Origin: Gari tellinella | Lineage: Eukaryota; Mollusca; Bivalvia; Cardiida; Psammobiidae | Assembly (NCBI GenBank): GCA_922989275.2 | Contig: OV277857.1 | Span: 50,817,083-50,881,082, forward strand | Direction: 5' to 3' | Length of the DNA stretch: 64,000 bases | Shown here: positions 1 through 10,123 of the stretch, piece by piece | Position numbering within the stretch: position 1 is the first letter of the stretch | How the letters are laid out: each line of letters begins with the position of its first letter | Notes under the pieces: generated by a model | Database searches by the model: none | Seen by the model: the letters and a program-made list of their open reading frames with translations, nothing else | What the model was told of the DNA's origin: nothing | Translations under genes and position numbers: made by a program

Positions 1-149
1 ATATTTTCAATATTCTAGCAGATAATAGCTTAAAGCAGGTTCAAAGTAAAGCAGAATGCGCCTTTAGGCGCATTCTTCTTTACTTTTAACCTGCTTTAAG
101 TGGTCACCTATCTACAGAACTAGAAACAGGCTAATGGGTAATTGGTTAA
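1..149 (-). mobile_element. TTAA family A copy, cut by window edge
   Basis: This is the inner half and one end of an A element. It has the central palindrome (GCAGAATGCGCC followed by its complement), then CTTTAAGTGGTCACCTAT, then GAAACAGGC, and ends ATGGGTAATTGGTTAA. The other end lies outside the window. It has no coding capacity. Confidence 0.75.
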
Positions 150-264
150 GTGATTCCTTTGATACTACAGGTTTTATAATGTGGAACTAACACACTGCTT
201 CGGCTCTCTGTAATTCCCTTGTGGGGTATCTCCAGATATTCATAGGTTTAGAGGAAAAAATATA

Positions 265-440
265 CAGTAAAACCTCTCTACTATGACCAGTAGAATGTAG
301 GCTAATTGATTGATAAAAGACAGGTGATGGCTTAAAGCATGTTAACAGTAAAACAGCAAGCTCCTTGCTTTAAGTGGTCATCTGTCGTAAATATCTAATT
401 ATTAACACAATTGAGCGATATTAATAGAGAGGTTTTAATA
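265..440. mobile_element. TA family D (pogo-like) copy
   Basis: The element begins TA-CAGTAAAACCTCTCTA and ends TAGAGAGGTTTTAATATA, giving imperfect terminal inverted repeats beside a TA. The interior holds a reduced hairpin (CTTAAAGCATG ... CTTTAAGTGGTCATCTGT). CAGT termini with a TA duplication are typical of non-autonomous pogo/Tc1-mariner elements. There is no ORF of its own. Confidence 0.65.
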
Positions 441-539
441 TATTTGCTGTATCATCTCTGGTCTCTGTTTGGCATAATTTTTATGACAAGAATCAAAATA
501 AACATAATTATCTTTGTTGACAGTAAAACCCTGCTTTTA

Positions 540-1996
540 CGAGGGCTGTCCAAAAACATCGTAGACTTTCCTTATAAAATTCTTCGTTATAACAGCAGAG
601 ACAAACGGTGGTCGGTATGTATAAACATAGGGTTTATGTAAACCTGTGTGAAGTTTTAATGCGCTATCTTTAAAACTCACCAGCACAGAGTAGTATGAAA
701 CACCCTACCTGTGTAACCCCGGCGCACACTAGTTAACGTTTTGATGTCATCGACGTTGAACAACGTCACTCCTTTTCAAAATACTTGTGGTGATTGATGC
801 ATTTTCGCTGACGCACAGCCTCTTAAACAAGCTGGTATCTACATGTAGCTCGTGCAACACTCTCAATGTTTCTTGTTTGAGCTGTCTTCAATGTTTTCAA
901 TTTTTGTCCGCGTAATTGAGGTTTTAGGTATGAAAAGTTTTTAAACACTGCAAAATCTAATGGGCTAGGTCAGTGGTATGTGGCGGATGTTTAAACTTTT
1001 GAAAACCCAACACGGCAAGTTCCAAATGTGCATGCTGGGAAATGTGTCACGAAGCGATAACCCTGTGAAATATGTTGCTTTCTAAGTTGTCAATGAACCC
1101 CGGTCACTTCTCTCGTATCGTATGCAATAGATCTGTGTGATGGGTACGTGTTTGCTGAAAAAGTCTTGATCACTCGAATATCGTCTAAAAAAGAGGGTTG
1201 ATACTTCTTTTTCTTCTGCACTTAACAAACGTGGCACCCATATAGCACCGACTCTCGACATATTAGTTTCTCACGTAAAAGTCGATGTAGCCTACAGACA
1301 ATTTGCTGACCCCGAGGAGTTCAACATTATATCTCACCGCAAGACGCCGATCACCAATCATGACGCTCCTCACGTTTTCTACAATGAAACCGTCAATTGC
1401 TTCCGGCTATCCCATCTTTACATTATTTTCTCAACCCATCCTTCTGAAAATCGCGTATTCTATTTGAACACCAGCAAGCGAGATGCTGATTGATAAATTT
1501 CTGTTGATTGTAGTTGTTTTAACGTCTGTTTCGGGATCAAATTCAACTCAAAGCAGTATTCTATGACATTCTGCTGCGCCGCCTTTTCCTCTGACGTCGT
1601 CATGTCTGGCGTCTTCAGAACACAGTACCATTCGCCATAACTAGATATCTTTCTTTTAAATGACGCTACGTTAACAAATTTTTCCAGGTTGACGTCATAA
1701 ATAACAACGTCAACATTCATGACGCAATTTTGCGCAAATTCCGATTCGAAATAGCTTTTTAGGAGGTTGTAAAATGTACCTCTTTAAATCTACCTTTAAG
1801 ATTTTGGCGTGCACCGCATAAATTAACCAACAATGAATATTTACAAATAAAATAGGGTCAGGTGTGTTCAGGAACCTTATTATTTCTTATTCAAATGTGA
1901 AAATGTTTGAAATAGCATTGGTAAAAAAATCAAAGAAATATTACGTCGGGTTCTTCAAAAATCGTATCAGTCCACGGTGTTTTGGGACAGCCCTCG
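540..1996 (-). mobile_element. Mariner-type DNA transposon, degenerate
   Basis: Matching inverted termini bound this 1,457-bp unit. It starts TA-CGAGGGCTGTCCAAAAACA and ends TGTTTTGGGACAGCCCTCG-TA. TA flanks both sides, as expected for a mariner target duplication (TA at 538-539 and 1997-1998). A minus-strand transposase ruin occupies about 770-1720. Length and termini fit the mariner family. The copy cannot be active, because its coding frame has stops, frameshifts and a missing catalytic block. A shorter element with similar CGAGGGGTGTTTCATAA termini lies at 12559-13497. Confidence 0.8.
770..1720 (-). pseudogene. Mariner transposase pseudogene
   Basis: Mariner transposases bind their own termini through an N-terminal helix-turn-helix and cut with a DDE/D domain. 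The longest open piece (1460-1720, 86 aa) reads TSEEKAAQQNVIEYCFEL and then ...SRLLVFK, the expected HTH region. A stop replaces the usual tryptophan of the FKWHxRF motif. Past it, in shifting frames, I can read GDRRLAVRYNVELLGVSKLS and MSRVGAIWVPRLLSAEEK (about 1190-1350), which are family-typical. Near 770-1010 are remnants of the C-terminal region: HPPHTTDLAPLDF, then LRGQ, then an end like CINHHKYFEKE. Only about 160 bp separate the two halves, so most of the catalytic region with its first aspartates is missing. Assignment is by motif memory, not by a search. It is clearly non-functional. Confidence 0.7.
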
Positions 1997-2031
1997 TAGG
2001 CCAACTTTAAATGAAGACTTACTTATTGTGT

Positions 2032-2283
2032 TTAACCCATTACCTCTTAGCCTATTTCTAGCTTTGAAAACAGGTGACCACTTAAAGCAGGTTGAAAGTA
2101 AAGCAGAATGTGCCTTAAGGCACACTCTGCTTTACTTTCAGCCTGCTTTAAGCTATCATCTGCTAGGATATAGAAAATATTTCTTCTGGTACATATTCTT
2201 GGCTGTATAAATTGGAACTATTTATTTCAGTGGAGGAATAAAAAAGAGGTGTAAAAAGGCGTTTTTAAGGGGTAATGGGTTAA
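2032..2283 (+). mobile_element. TTAA family A, complete copy
   Basis: This is a reference-quality copy. TTAA-CCCATTACC opens it and GGGGTAATGGG-TTAA closes it, so TIR and target duplication are both visible. In order it carries AGCCTATTTCTAG, CAGGTGACCACTTAAAGCAGG, the central palindrome around CCTTAAGG, TTTAAGCTATCATCTGCTAG, then a tail with TATAAATTGGAACTATTT. It is about 250 bp and non-coding. The TTAA duplication is characteristic of piggyBac-mobilised elements; that link is inference, since no piggyBac transposase is present in the window. Confidence 0.85.
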
Positions 2284-2289
2284 GACTGA

Positions 2290-2577
2290 TGGCTGTATCA
2301 ATCGGGTTGAATGTAAAGCAGAATGCTATATTCTGCTAGTACATTGAAAATATTCTTGTTGTGCATATTCATTACCATATAAAATGGAACTATTTTCTAC
2401 AGTTATTTTGTATCAAAGCATACAAATCATTCTGCTTTACTTTTAACCTGCTTAAAGCTACCAGCCTTAAGGATATGAAAAATGTTTCTTGTAGTGCATA
2501 TTCATGACTGTATTAGGGAGACTATTCTCTTTAGTATAGGGATAAACTAAAGGTGTACTTATGGGGTAATGGGTTAA
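2290..2577 (+). mobile_element. Diverged or composite A copy
   Basis: The core pieces AAAGCAGAATGC and ATTCTGCTTTACTTTTAACC are separated by extra A-like sequence. The right end ATGGGGTAATGGGTTAA is intact. It directly follows the complete copy at 2032-2283, so one may have inserted beside or into the other. Confidence 0.55.
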
Positions 2578-2711
2578 CACAAGATAAGACTGTATTCTAT
2601 GTGTAATCTAACTCTCTGTTCAGTGCAATAACAACCATATCATGACATAAGATTGAGAAAAGTCAATGCTCTTGTCATGTATTGGGAATCGCTGATCTGT
2701 AAACATAATGA

Positions 2712-3957
2712 TTTTTATAAGCCCGTCTTCAGACGGGACGTATTATGTCGTGGCGCTGTCCGTCCGTCTGTCCGTCCGTCCGTCCGTCTGTCCGTCTGTC
2801 CGTCCGTTAACTTTTTCATGTCCGCTCTCTAACTCAAACAAATTTAGTCTAATCCTTTTGAAACTTGGTCAGAACGTGTATGACCATAATATCTCGGTCA
2901 AGTTCGATAACCTGCAAGATTGCCCCAGACATTCAAGAGTTATGCCCTTTTTTGTCAAAAACGGGCATATTAGTTTGTCCGCTCTCTAACTCAAACAAAT
3001 GTTTTTTAATCCTTTTCAAACTTTGTCAGCATGTGTATGACCATAATATCTCGGTCAAGTTCGATAACCAGCAGGATTGCACCAGGCATTCAAGAGTTAT
3101 GCCCCTTTTTTCGTAAAAAACAGGCATATTTTAGTTTGTCCGCTCTCTAACTCAAACAAATTTATTTTAATCCTTTTGAAACTTTGTCAGCATGTGTATG
3201 ACCATAATATCTCGGTCAGGTTCGATAACCAGCAGGATTGCCCCAGACATTCAAGAGTTATGCCCCTTTTTTTGTAAAAAACGGGCATATTTTAGTTTGT
3301 CCGCTCTATAACTCAAACACATTTATTTTAATCCTTTTGAAACTTGGTCAGCATGTGTATGACCATAATGTCTCTGTCAAGTTTGATAACAAGCAGGATT
3401 GCACAAGGCATTCAAGAGTTATGCCCCTTTTTTCGTAAAAAACGGGCATATTTTAGTTTGTCCGCTCTATAACTCAAACAAATTTATTTCAGGCCTTTTG
3501 AAACTTGGTCAGCATGTGTATGACCATAATGTCTCGGTTATATTTCATAACCAGCAAGATTGCCACAGACAGTCAAGAGTTATGTCCCTTTTTTCATCTA
3601 AAACAGGCATTTTTTAGTTTGTCCGCTCTCTAACTCAAACAAATTTATTCCAATCCTTTTGAAACTTGGTCAGCATGTGTATTACCATAATGTCTCAGTT
3701 ATGTTCTATAACCAGCAGGATTGCCCCAGACATTCAAGAGTTATGCCCCTTTTATCGTCAAAAACGGGCATTTTTTTGTTTGTAGCTCTCTTTCTCAAAC
3801 AAATTTATTCCCATCCTTTTGAAACTTGGTCAGCATATGACCCCTAACTTTCAGGGTTCTTCCCCTTTTGTTTTTACCTTGATAGGGTTTTGGTATGACT
3901 ACATTCTAAGATCGTTTTGACGGGCGTATAATGTGCCCGGCTTGCGGTGCTCTTGTT
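2712..3957 (+). mobile_element. Family I element with 161-bp tandem monomers
   Basis: The element opens with a short hairpin (GCCCGTCTTCAGACGGGACG), then a CCGT/CTGT microsatellite (about 2756-2808). It continues with about six to seven tandem monomers, each starting near TCCGCTCTCTAACTCAAAC and carrying GAAACTTGGTCAG, and closes with GACGGGCGTATAATGTGCCC and GCGGTGCTCTTGTTA. The monomer repeats at 2820, 2978, 3140, 3299, 3460 and 3620, a period of 158-161 bp. The plan (arm, microsatellite, ~160-bp core repeats, arm) resembles bivalve pearl-type elements. Open frames of 60-93 codons across the array are by-products of the repeat. Confidence 0.75.
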
Positions 3958-4233
3958 ACTCGAGGGTTTTGTGTGCGCAAACACCATGTGACAAAACATT
4001 GATATACCAGTAAATAGATTGTTCCGATAATCTAGATTATCTATATCTAGCACTATAGATTGTTACAGCGAAGATGATATTCTTTACCCTTTGAACAAAA
4101 CAAAATGCAATAAATGTAAAAAATGAAAACAATGTGTATTTTATTCAGAGTAGCAAAAAGTTTGGAGTCTAATAATATATAAAAGTATGACTCACAGTGA
4201 GATCCCTGATCAGAGGACTTTTGCAAGAATGTA

Positions 4234-4419
4234 CTGTAAAACCTCTCTATTACGACCGGTCACCACCAAAATGAAAGCTAATGGATTGTATGTAAGACGG
4301 GACAGCTTGAAGCATTTTGGGAGCTTTCTGTTTTACTGTCACCTTGCTTTAAGCAGTTACCTGTCATAAACGCCTGATAATTAACACAATTTTGTGGTAG
4401 TAATAGAGAGGTTTTACTG
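4234..4419. mobile_element. TA family D (pogo-like) copy
   Basis: It starts TA-CTGTAAAACCTCTCTATTA and ends TAATAGAGAGGTTTTACTG-TA. The interior has one arm of the D core (GGGAGCTTTCTGTTTTACTG, then CACCTTGCTTTAAGCAG). The left arm of the hairpin is eroded. Confidence 0.75.
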
Positions 4420-4539
4420 TATAGAACTAATTTTGGCACTATCAAGGATTATAAGACTCTCAGGGATGCTTGAAGCAGCTGTCAATATAACAATGTTATC
4501 GACAACATTGCCCTTGAAGATGACAAATTTCTTTCATTT

Positions 4540-4680
4540 TCAGCTTGCTTTAAGCTACAATCTGATAGGATTTAGAAAAATATATATGTTACATGTTCAT
4601 GACTGTATAAATTGGAACTACATGTATTTTCTTTAGTGGAGGAACAAATTGTATACACTAAAAGGTGCTTCTTAGGGGAA
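4540..4680 (+). mobile_element. Family A fragment
   Basis: Only the right half remains: TTTCAGCTTGCTTTAAGCTAC, ATCTGATAGGAT, TGTATAAATTGGAACTA and a decayed end near TAGGGGAAAGG. Confidence 0.5.
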
Positions 4681-4868
4681 AGGTAGCGTTTGCCCCTGTG
4701 TAAAGAGAGGTTTTACAGTGGTACATGACCGCCACAGTCTGATGTTAAATGACCTGAAACTGATCCAATACCCAGAATCTGACATCACTGTCTGTTTTGT
4801 GTCTGAGTAAGAGTTTTGGGAAAGTTGTATTGACCACCGGTCAAACAGTCTCAAGCTTCCTGGAAATT

Positions 4869-5090
4869 ACCTCTTTGCATGCTGGGTAACTTTTTCGTCT
4901 GCCAAAATTGTCTTCTGCAATTGTTCTAAAAATAGAACTTTCTAAATTTCTTTTCATAACATGGTCAGAGTGTCAAACAGTTTAGATCCTGATGAGACGC
5001 CACATTATGTGGCGTCTCATCAGTATCCAAACTGTTTGGCAGTGTTTACACAGATAATCCTGAATCCACCGCTAGGGTGCAAAGAATTAA
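4869..5090. mobile_element. TTAA family E copy with GC-rich hairpin
   Basis: It begins CTCTTTGCATGCTGGGTAA and ends CTAGGGTGCAAAGAATTAA, so the termini are inverted around CTTTGCA. The centre is the hairpin GTCAAACAGTTTAGATCC ... GAGACGCCACATTATGTGGC ... CCAAACTGTTTGGC. That hairpin is core 1, also found in the B, F and G families. Confidence 0.6.
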
Positions 5091-5102
5091 ACAGTCAGTA
5101 GC

Positions 5103-5334
5103 TTATCCCTTTGAACCCTAGTCCTACATATAGGTGTCCTTTGCAGATATTGTACCTGTGAAAAGTATGTGTGTCCTACATGTATAGGCAAAAAGTGAAG
5201 CCCTCTGAGCAGAGTCTGCACTGTTGTGCCATGTTGCAATCCATTGACAAATATCAACCATAAATAGTTAAAATGGACTAGACTTAATTTGAAACTGGAC
5301 TTGTCCATTTGAAATTTCAAGAAGGAAATGTTAA
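5103..5334 (+). mobile_element. TTAA family B copy, eroded
   Basis: The left end is CCCTTTGAACCCTAGTCC and the right end GAAGGAAATG-TTAA. The order of internal words (CATATAGG, GTACCTGTGA, TGTCCTAC, GACTAGACTTA, TTGTCCATTTGAA) matches the better copies at 9426 and 10289. The central hairpin is reduced to GTGAAGCCCTCTGAGCAGAG. Confidence 0.65.
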
Positions 5335-5421
5335 AGGCATGATACCAGTAAAACAACTCATCTGTGTTGTTTCATCCTCATTTATGTACAATGCAGTCAT
5401 CATGATTTGCTCATCTCTCTC

Positions 5422-5615
5422 AGATCTCCAGATAAGAGGGAGTAAACTGAACAAATCCAACATTTTCTCACTCATTTCAGTACCAAATCCTATGGTGTCA
5501 CTACTCATTAGAATTGTCTCAAAGAGACGATTCTAATGAGTATTATTACACTATAGGGTTTAATGCAGAAATAAAGATTTTAGTTTCTGATATACTCCCC
5601 TTATCTGGAGCCCTA
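5422..5615. mobile_element. Family N palindromic element
   Basis: Inverted ends read TCTCCAGATAAGAGGGAGTA and CTTATCTGGAGCCCT. The middle is an inverted pair, ACTCATTAGAATTGTCTC / GAGACGATTCTAATGAGT. A second copy is at 38259-38446. There is no coding capacity and no evident target duplication. Confidence 0.6.
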
Positions 5616-5734
5616 TCTCTGATGAGTAGTGTAATATCAAAATTATTCTTTTGTATACATAAAGCCGCAATTTTTCTTCAAAGACTACTCATGCTGATTC
5701 TTCTAAATTTCCACTAAATACAAGTTTGTATATA

Positions 5735-5884
5735 CAGTGGTCCCTCCAAACGATATTCCATACTAACAGCAATGCATGCCCGACTGTTGCCCAAACAAGG
5801 TAATTGCTTAATAACAAATCCCTCCAAACAATTAACTCACAGAATCATCTCCCATTGGGTGTTGTTGCAGAGAGGGAGCAGTTG
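5735..5884. mobile_element. TA family F, short form without hairpin core
   Basis: It begins TA-CAGTGGTCCCTCCAAACG and ends CAGAGAGGGAGCAGTTG-TA. The internal CTCCCATTGGGTGTTGTTG matches the right arm of the larger F copy at 47701-48061. It lacks the GC-rich core that the larger copy carries. Confidence 0.6.
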
Positions 5885-5966
5885 TAGAATTAACAACAGT
5901 ACAATAATCAGTATTTCTCCATAAAATGGTTGTTGTTTCTATGGACAAATCAGACATTGAATATAT

Positions 5967-6218
5967 TTTACCCATTACCCCATAGCTTGTTTCTAGTTTT
6001 AAAGATAGGTGATCACTTAAAGCAGGTTGAGAGTAAAGCAGAATGTGCCTTAAGGCACATTCTGCTTTACTTCAACCTGCTTTAAAGCCATTATCTGCTA
6101 GAATTTAGAAAGTATTTCTTATAATACATATCCATGATTGTTAAAAGTGGATCTTTTTTCTTTAGCGGAAGAATAAATCAAAGGCGTAAAAAGGCATATT
6201 TATCGGGTAATGGGATAA
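5967..6218 (+). mobile_element. TTAA family A, near-complete copy
   Basis: It runs from TTTACCCATTACCCCATAGC to CGGGTAATGGGATAA. The central palindrome GCAGAATGTGCCTTAAGGCA is intact; one T is missing in the right arm (TTTACTTCAACC). Confidence 0.8.
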
Positions 6219-6629
6219 GTGTGAAACAAGAATTATATAACTTATTATTTACAACAGTGTAGACCCAGTTCCGAGGGCTGTTTGCCATGATTGTGTATAT
6301 ATATATATTTTTGGGACAAATCTGTCAATAGAGGATTTAAACCTTATTTAGATAATAGAATAATCCAATGTGAAAATTGTTAGTGTTAAGGGTTACCACC
6401 AGTTTGACTGTACACAGATGGTGTCTCTCTCCAGTAACATATCGACTCTCACTGAGAAGCATCACTGTGATATCCAACAGATCTCTCCTCCTGCATTATT
6501 TATAGTATAATTCCTTTGTCTCAAGTTTGGATGCCTTGTGTCTATGTTTTGTATACTCATTTACAAACTTGTGCAGTCAATAACTCAGTAGAGGACACAT
6601 AGGTTAAATTTTTAAAATACAGATTGTTG

Positions 6630-6915
6630 CTTTACCTATTACCCTATATATAAGTTGTTTATGTTTAGCTCATCTGAACTTGCTCAGGGTGAGCTTTTGC
6701 AATCATTGAATGTCCAACTTTCATCGTTCGTTATCATGTGACCACTTAAAGCACATTTTGCTCTACTTTCAGCCTTCTTTAAGCTTAAATTTGTTAGAAT
6801 AAAGAAAATATATCTGGTGATGCATAGGCATATGACTGTATAGAGGGGAACTATTTTCCTCAGTTGAGGCATAAATTAAAGGCGCAAAAGGTGTATTCAT
6901 GGGGTTATGGGTTAA
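6630..6915 (+). mobile_element. Diverged family A copy
   Basis: It opens TACCTATTACCCTATATATAAG and closes CATGGGGTTATGGGTTAA. The left third has been replaced: a TTTAGCTCATCTGA stretch resembling the start of C/H elements follows the opening. Half of the core hairpin is left (GACCACTTAAAGCACATTTTG). Confidence 0.5.
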
Positions 6916-7181
6916 CTGAAATTTGTGACAACACAAATGCAAAACAGATTGGATACTGATCAGATGTAGAGCTACGCAGCGTCTGACCTTGATCCAAATT
7001 ATTTGCAAATCTAAATAGAGTATCTCTTGGTAAGCCATGGAGTAATCATCGTCATGGCAGCAAGCATCACAAAACTTGACATGAGTCAAGAGACATGTTC
7101 TGACATAGCTGGCAATTGGTCCATCCAGCCTCGGACTACATGTGACCTAGTTATTCTATTTATTTGTGTCTAGAGGTTCAA

Positions 7182-7430
7182 TTAACTCTTTCCTCCCTGA
7201 AACTTTTAATGGACAATTCCAGTTTCCATTTAAGTCTAGTCCATTTCTGACTTTTAAGGGTTGTTTTTGTCAATGTTTGGCATTATGACAAACAGTGAAG
7301 ACCCTGATCAGAGGGCTCCTAGGAGCCCTCTGATCTGGGTCTTCACTGTTTGCATAGGACAAGTGTACTATTCACATGTACACTGTTTGAAAAGGACGCC
7401 TATATGAGGGACTAGGGCACAAAGAGTTAA
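7182..7430 (-). mobile_element. TTAA family B, complete copy
   Basis: TTAA lies on both sides (7182-7185 and 7427-7430). The termini are CTCTTTCCTCCCTGAAAC and CTAGGGCACAAAGAG. The central hairpin is strong: CAAACAGTGAAGACCCTGAT, then CAGAGGGCTCCTAGGAGCCC and the complementary arm. It is about 240 bp and non-coding. Confidence 0.8.
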
Positions 7431-7553
7431 TGAAGATTTAAAGGAATACTTTCCTCCCATTACCTCATATTGAGTACTACTGAAAATGGACTTTATTGGA
7501 ATCTGTATGTGTCTATTATTAAAATTAAAGTTCCCTTGGTGAATCATTAAAAG

Positions 7554-7790
7554 TAACCCATTACCCCATAAATATGCCTTTTTATGCCTTTAATTTATTT
7601 CTCAGCTGAAGGAAATAGTTCCAATTTATACAGTTATAAAGCTGTGTAATAAGAAATATCTAAATTCTAGCAGATGTTAACTTAAAACAGGCTAAAAGTA
7701 AAGCAGAATGCGCCTTAAGGCTCATTCTGCTCTTTTTCCACCTGCTTTAAGTGGCAACCTATTTTCAAGATTAGAAATAGGCTGGGTTAA
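7554..7790 (-). mobile_element. TTAA family A copy
   Basis: It runs from TAACCCATTACCCCATAAAT to AGAAATAGGCTGGGTTAA. The core palindrome is slightly eroded (GCGCCTTAAGGCTCATTCTG). The final GGTAATG of the right terminus has been lost. Confidence 0.75.
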
Positions 7791-7921
7791 AGCAGGATGA
7801 ACGTATAGCATAAAGCTCTTGCATGAAACTAAAAATATCTTTATAACTAATTTATTGTATACCTTACTATAAATAGTAACATATTTTGCTATGATGACAA
7901 TGCAATACGCCCTTGCTGAGC

Positions 7922-7982
7922 GGGCCAATAACCGGATGCAGTCCAATTACAGGTTATTTGGACTGCATCCGGTTATTGGCCC
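7922..7982. repeat. Perfect 25-bp-arm hairpin
   Basis: The arms GGGCCAATAACCGGATGCAG(TCCAA) and their exact complement are separated by 11 bases. No known family is recognised. It is GC-rich against the AT-rich surroundings and only 165 bp from the hairpin at 8147. Confidence 0.75.
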
Positions 7983-8146
7983 GGGGGCCACAGAATTTAT
8001 GAACGTGAAAACGTTAGCAACGTAAGGTTCAAAATGGCCAACGTTCGCTGAAGATGACGTCATTTGATTTCTATAACGGCCGCGTTTATGTAAACATTCA
8101 AACAATCTACGTATTCGTTGATTTTGAACCAGGAATAAACAAGTCA

Positions 8147-8261
8147 TTAAACGGCCGAGGGCGGGCCGTCATTGCTTATTGGCACTCGTTAGCCAAGGCC
8201 CTCGTGCCATTATGGCTAACTTGTGCCAATAAGCAACGACGGCCCGCCCTCGGCCGTTTAA
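8147..8261. repeat. GC-rich foldback hairpin
   Basis: The outer arms are TTAAACGGCCGAGGGCGGGC... and the matching ...GCCCGCCCTCGGCCGTTTAA. A second nested pair, GTTAGCCA / TGGCTAAC, lies in the loop. The outer bases read TTAA on both sides. Together with 7922-7982 this could be two parts of one decayed element. The 72-codon frame over it is an artefact of the palindrome. Confidence 0.7.
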
Positions 8262-8282
8262 TAACTGTATAGTAATAGCAAC

Positions 8283-8580
8283 TTTATGATACATTTATAC
8301 TTAATAACAACAGCTAAAAAGGTTCATTATTTCTACACACTTTGAAGCAGAACAACTCTTTGTTAGCTAAGTAATTTGACTTCATGTGATTATTTTGTCA
8401 GGTTTGATATCTCAGTAAATGTAAATTGTTTCAACCCTTGTCTTGCAGAACTTGGATCTAGATTCAAACTGTTTGCTAACAAATATTATCAACAATTTTG
8501 AAAACATGACCACCAGCATGCAAAGAACTTGAAAGAAGCATGCAGAATGAATGATAATGATCAAGTTACGGCTAGTAATT
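8283..8580. other. Unassigned single-copy stretch
   Basis: I see no ORF, terminal repeat or tandem structure here. It is ordinary AT-rich sequence between the hairpins and a poly-G run at about 8584-8611. Confidence 0.4.
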
Positions 8581-8781
8581 ACATGGGGGGATGGGGGGGG
8601 GGGGGGGGGTTCTACTCAGTTTGCCGATATCTGTTAGTGTGACTCCGGCAGTTAAAGGTTCAATGAGTTTTCGTTGTTCTCATGGTGATTTCCAATAATG
8701 TCAGTAAAATTGGGTCATCTACACAGCTGTGGCCTTGATTCCTATCTCTCCTGTCTTTTCAAGAAAATGAATTTGCTTATA

Positions 8782-8968
8782 CAGTAAAACCTCTCTACAA
8801 CAACCAATAAATTGTATTAATTATTAGGTGCTTACAACAGGTGACTGCTTAAAACAAGGTGACAGTAAAACAGAAAGCTCCTGTAGGAGCTTTCTGTTTT
8901 ACTGTCACCTGCCTTTTTCACAATCAATAAATCTTCGTTTTAGTGGTTGTAATAGAGGGGTTTTACTG
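8782..8968. mobile_element. TA family D (pogo-like), complete copy
   Basis: It begins TA-CAGTAAAACCTCTCTACA and ends TAGAGGGGTTTTACTG-TA. The central hairpin is perfect: GGTGACAGTAAAACAGAAAG, then CTCCTGTAGGAG, then the complement. A second start-like sequence (TACAGTAAAAATCTCTGATA) abuts the right end. Confidence 0.8.
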
Positions 8969-9109
8969 TACAGTAAAAATCTCTGATATTAAATCATCTC
9001 AAACAATGTCTTGTGTTCCCATATATCAGGTTGAAGTTTTGACAAAATATTCGGTTCCATTGGCTTTAAGCCAATTCCATTATGGCTTGTTAAAAAATGT
9101 TTTCAGTGT

Positions 9110-9329
9110 TTAACCCATTACCCCTTAAAAACGCCTTTTTACGTCTCTTACTTATTCCTCCACTGAAGAAAAAAGTTCCAGTTTATACAGCAAAGAATAT
9201 GTACCGAAAGAAATATTTTCCATATCCTAGAAGATGGTAGCCTTAAGGCACATTCTGCTTTACTTTCAACCTGCTTTAAGTGGTCACCTGTTTTCGAAGC
9301 AAGAAATAGGCTAAGAGGTAATGGGTTAA
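9110..9329 (-). mobile_element. TTAA family A copy
   Basis: It runs from TTAACCCATTACCCCTTAAA to AAGAGGTAATGGGTTAA. Half the core hairpin is deleted: GATGGTAGCC joins directly to TTAAGGCACATTCTG. Its right TTAA (9326-9329) also serves as the left TTAA of the next A element. Confidence 0.75.
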
Positions 9330-9812
9330 CCCATTACACCATAGCCTGTTTCTAGTTTTGAAAACAGGGGACTCATTAGCAGTAGCAGTAACATGAAGCA
9401 GGCTGAAAGTAAAGAAGAATGTGCCTTAACTCTTTGAACCCTAGTCCCGCATATAGGCGTCCTTTTCACACAGTGTACATGTGAATAGTACACTTGTCCT
9501 ATGCAAACAGTGAAGACCCAGATCAGAGGGCTCCGAAAGGAGCCCTCTGATCAGGGTCTTCCCTGTTTGTCATGAAGCCAAACATTGACAAAAACAACCA
9601 TTCAAAGTCAGTAATGGACTAGACTAAAATTGAAACTGGAATTGTCCATTTGAAGTTTCAGGGAGGAAAGAGTTAAGGTGCATTCTGCTTTACTTTCAGC
9701 CTGCATTAAGCTACCACCTGCATGGCTAAAGAGATATTCCTTATGCAGCATGATCATGACTGTATGAAGTGACTCTATTTCCATCAGTAGGAATAAATGA
9801 AAGTTGACTCAG
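9326..9812 (+). mobile_element. Family A copy split by a B element
   Basis: It starts TTAACCCATTACACCATAGC. Its core palindrome is interrupted at the central CCTTAAGG by the B element at 9426-9676, and resumes as TTAAGGTGCATTCTGC. The right terminus is missing where a family G element begins (9816). Confidence 0.75.
9426..9676 (+). mobile_element. Family B nested in family A at TTAA
   Basis: TTAA at 9426-9429 and 9673-9676 flank CTCTTTGAACCCTAGTCCCG ... CAGGGAGGAAAGAG. The host reads GTGCC-TTAA before and TTAA-GGTGC after, so removing the insert with one TTAA restores the A core. This shows directly that B makes a TTAA duplication. The central hairpin is CAAACAGTGAAGACCCAGAT ... GGGCTCCGAAAGGAGCCC. 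Confidence 0.85.
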
Positions 9813-9815
9813 ATA

Positions 9816-10022
9816 CAGTAGAAAAAACGTTAAACCAATTGCAAACGTTTTGCAATAAAATGTAAAACATGACATCGTGTTGAAATTTCAATCTGTTAAT
9901 TTCAATCTGAGCGGCAACTAGTTATCCTGCATTTGATCTGGCTGCAAACTGATTGGATTGGGAAAAGTAATTTTAGCGTAAACATGCAATTTTATTGGGA
10001 AAGAATAATGTTTTCTCCACTG
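9816..10022. mobile_element. TA family G copy, eroded
   Basis: It begins TA-CAGTAGAAAAAACGTTAA and ends AAAGAATAATGTTTTCTCCACTG-TA. The remains of core 1 lie in the middle (TTGATCTGGCTGCAAACTGA). It is non-coding. Confidence 0.65.
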
Positions 10023-10123
10023 TAAGACCCAACATTTGTGGGTCCAAATTGTTTGACTGAATAATTTCTGAAAAACAGGTTAAAAACACAATATTTAATA
10101 AAAGAAATAAAGCATACAAAGCA

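Noticed and set aside
2708..3847. A ladder of six open frames of 62-93 codons with similar proteins (VYDHNISVKFDNQQDC...)
   Set aside because: They repeat with the 158-161-bp monomer, which is not a multiple of three, and each ends where the frame shifts. They reflect the tandem array, not a gene family.
8054..8272. A 72-codon frame ending in RRPALGRLITV, with a minus-strand shadow
   Set aside because: It overlaps the perfect hairpin at 8147-8261, where both strands read alike; there is no other support.
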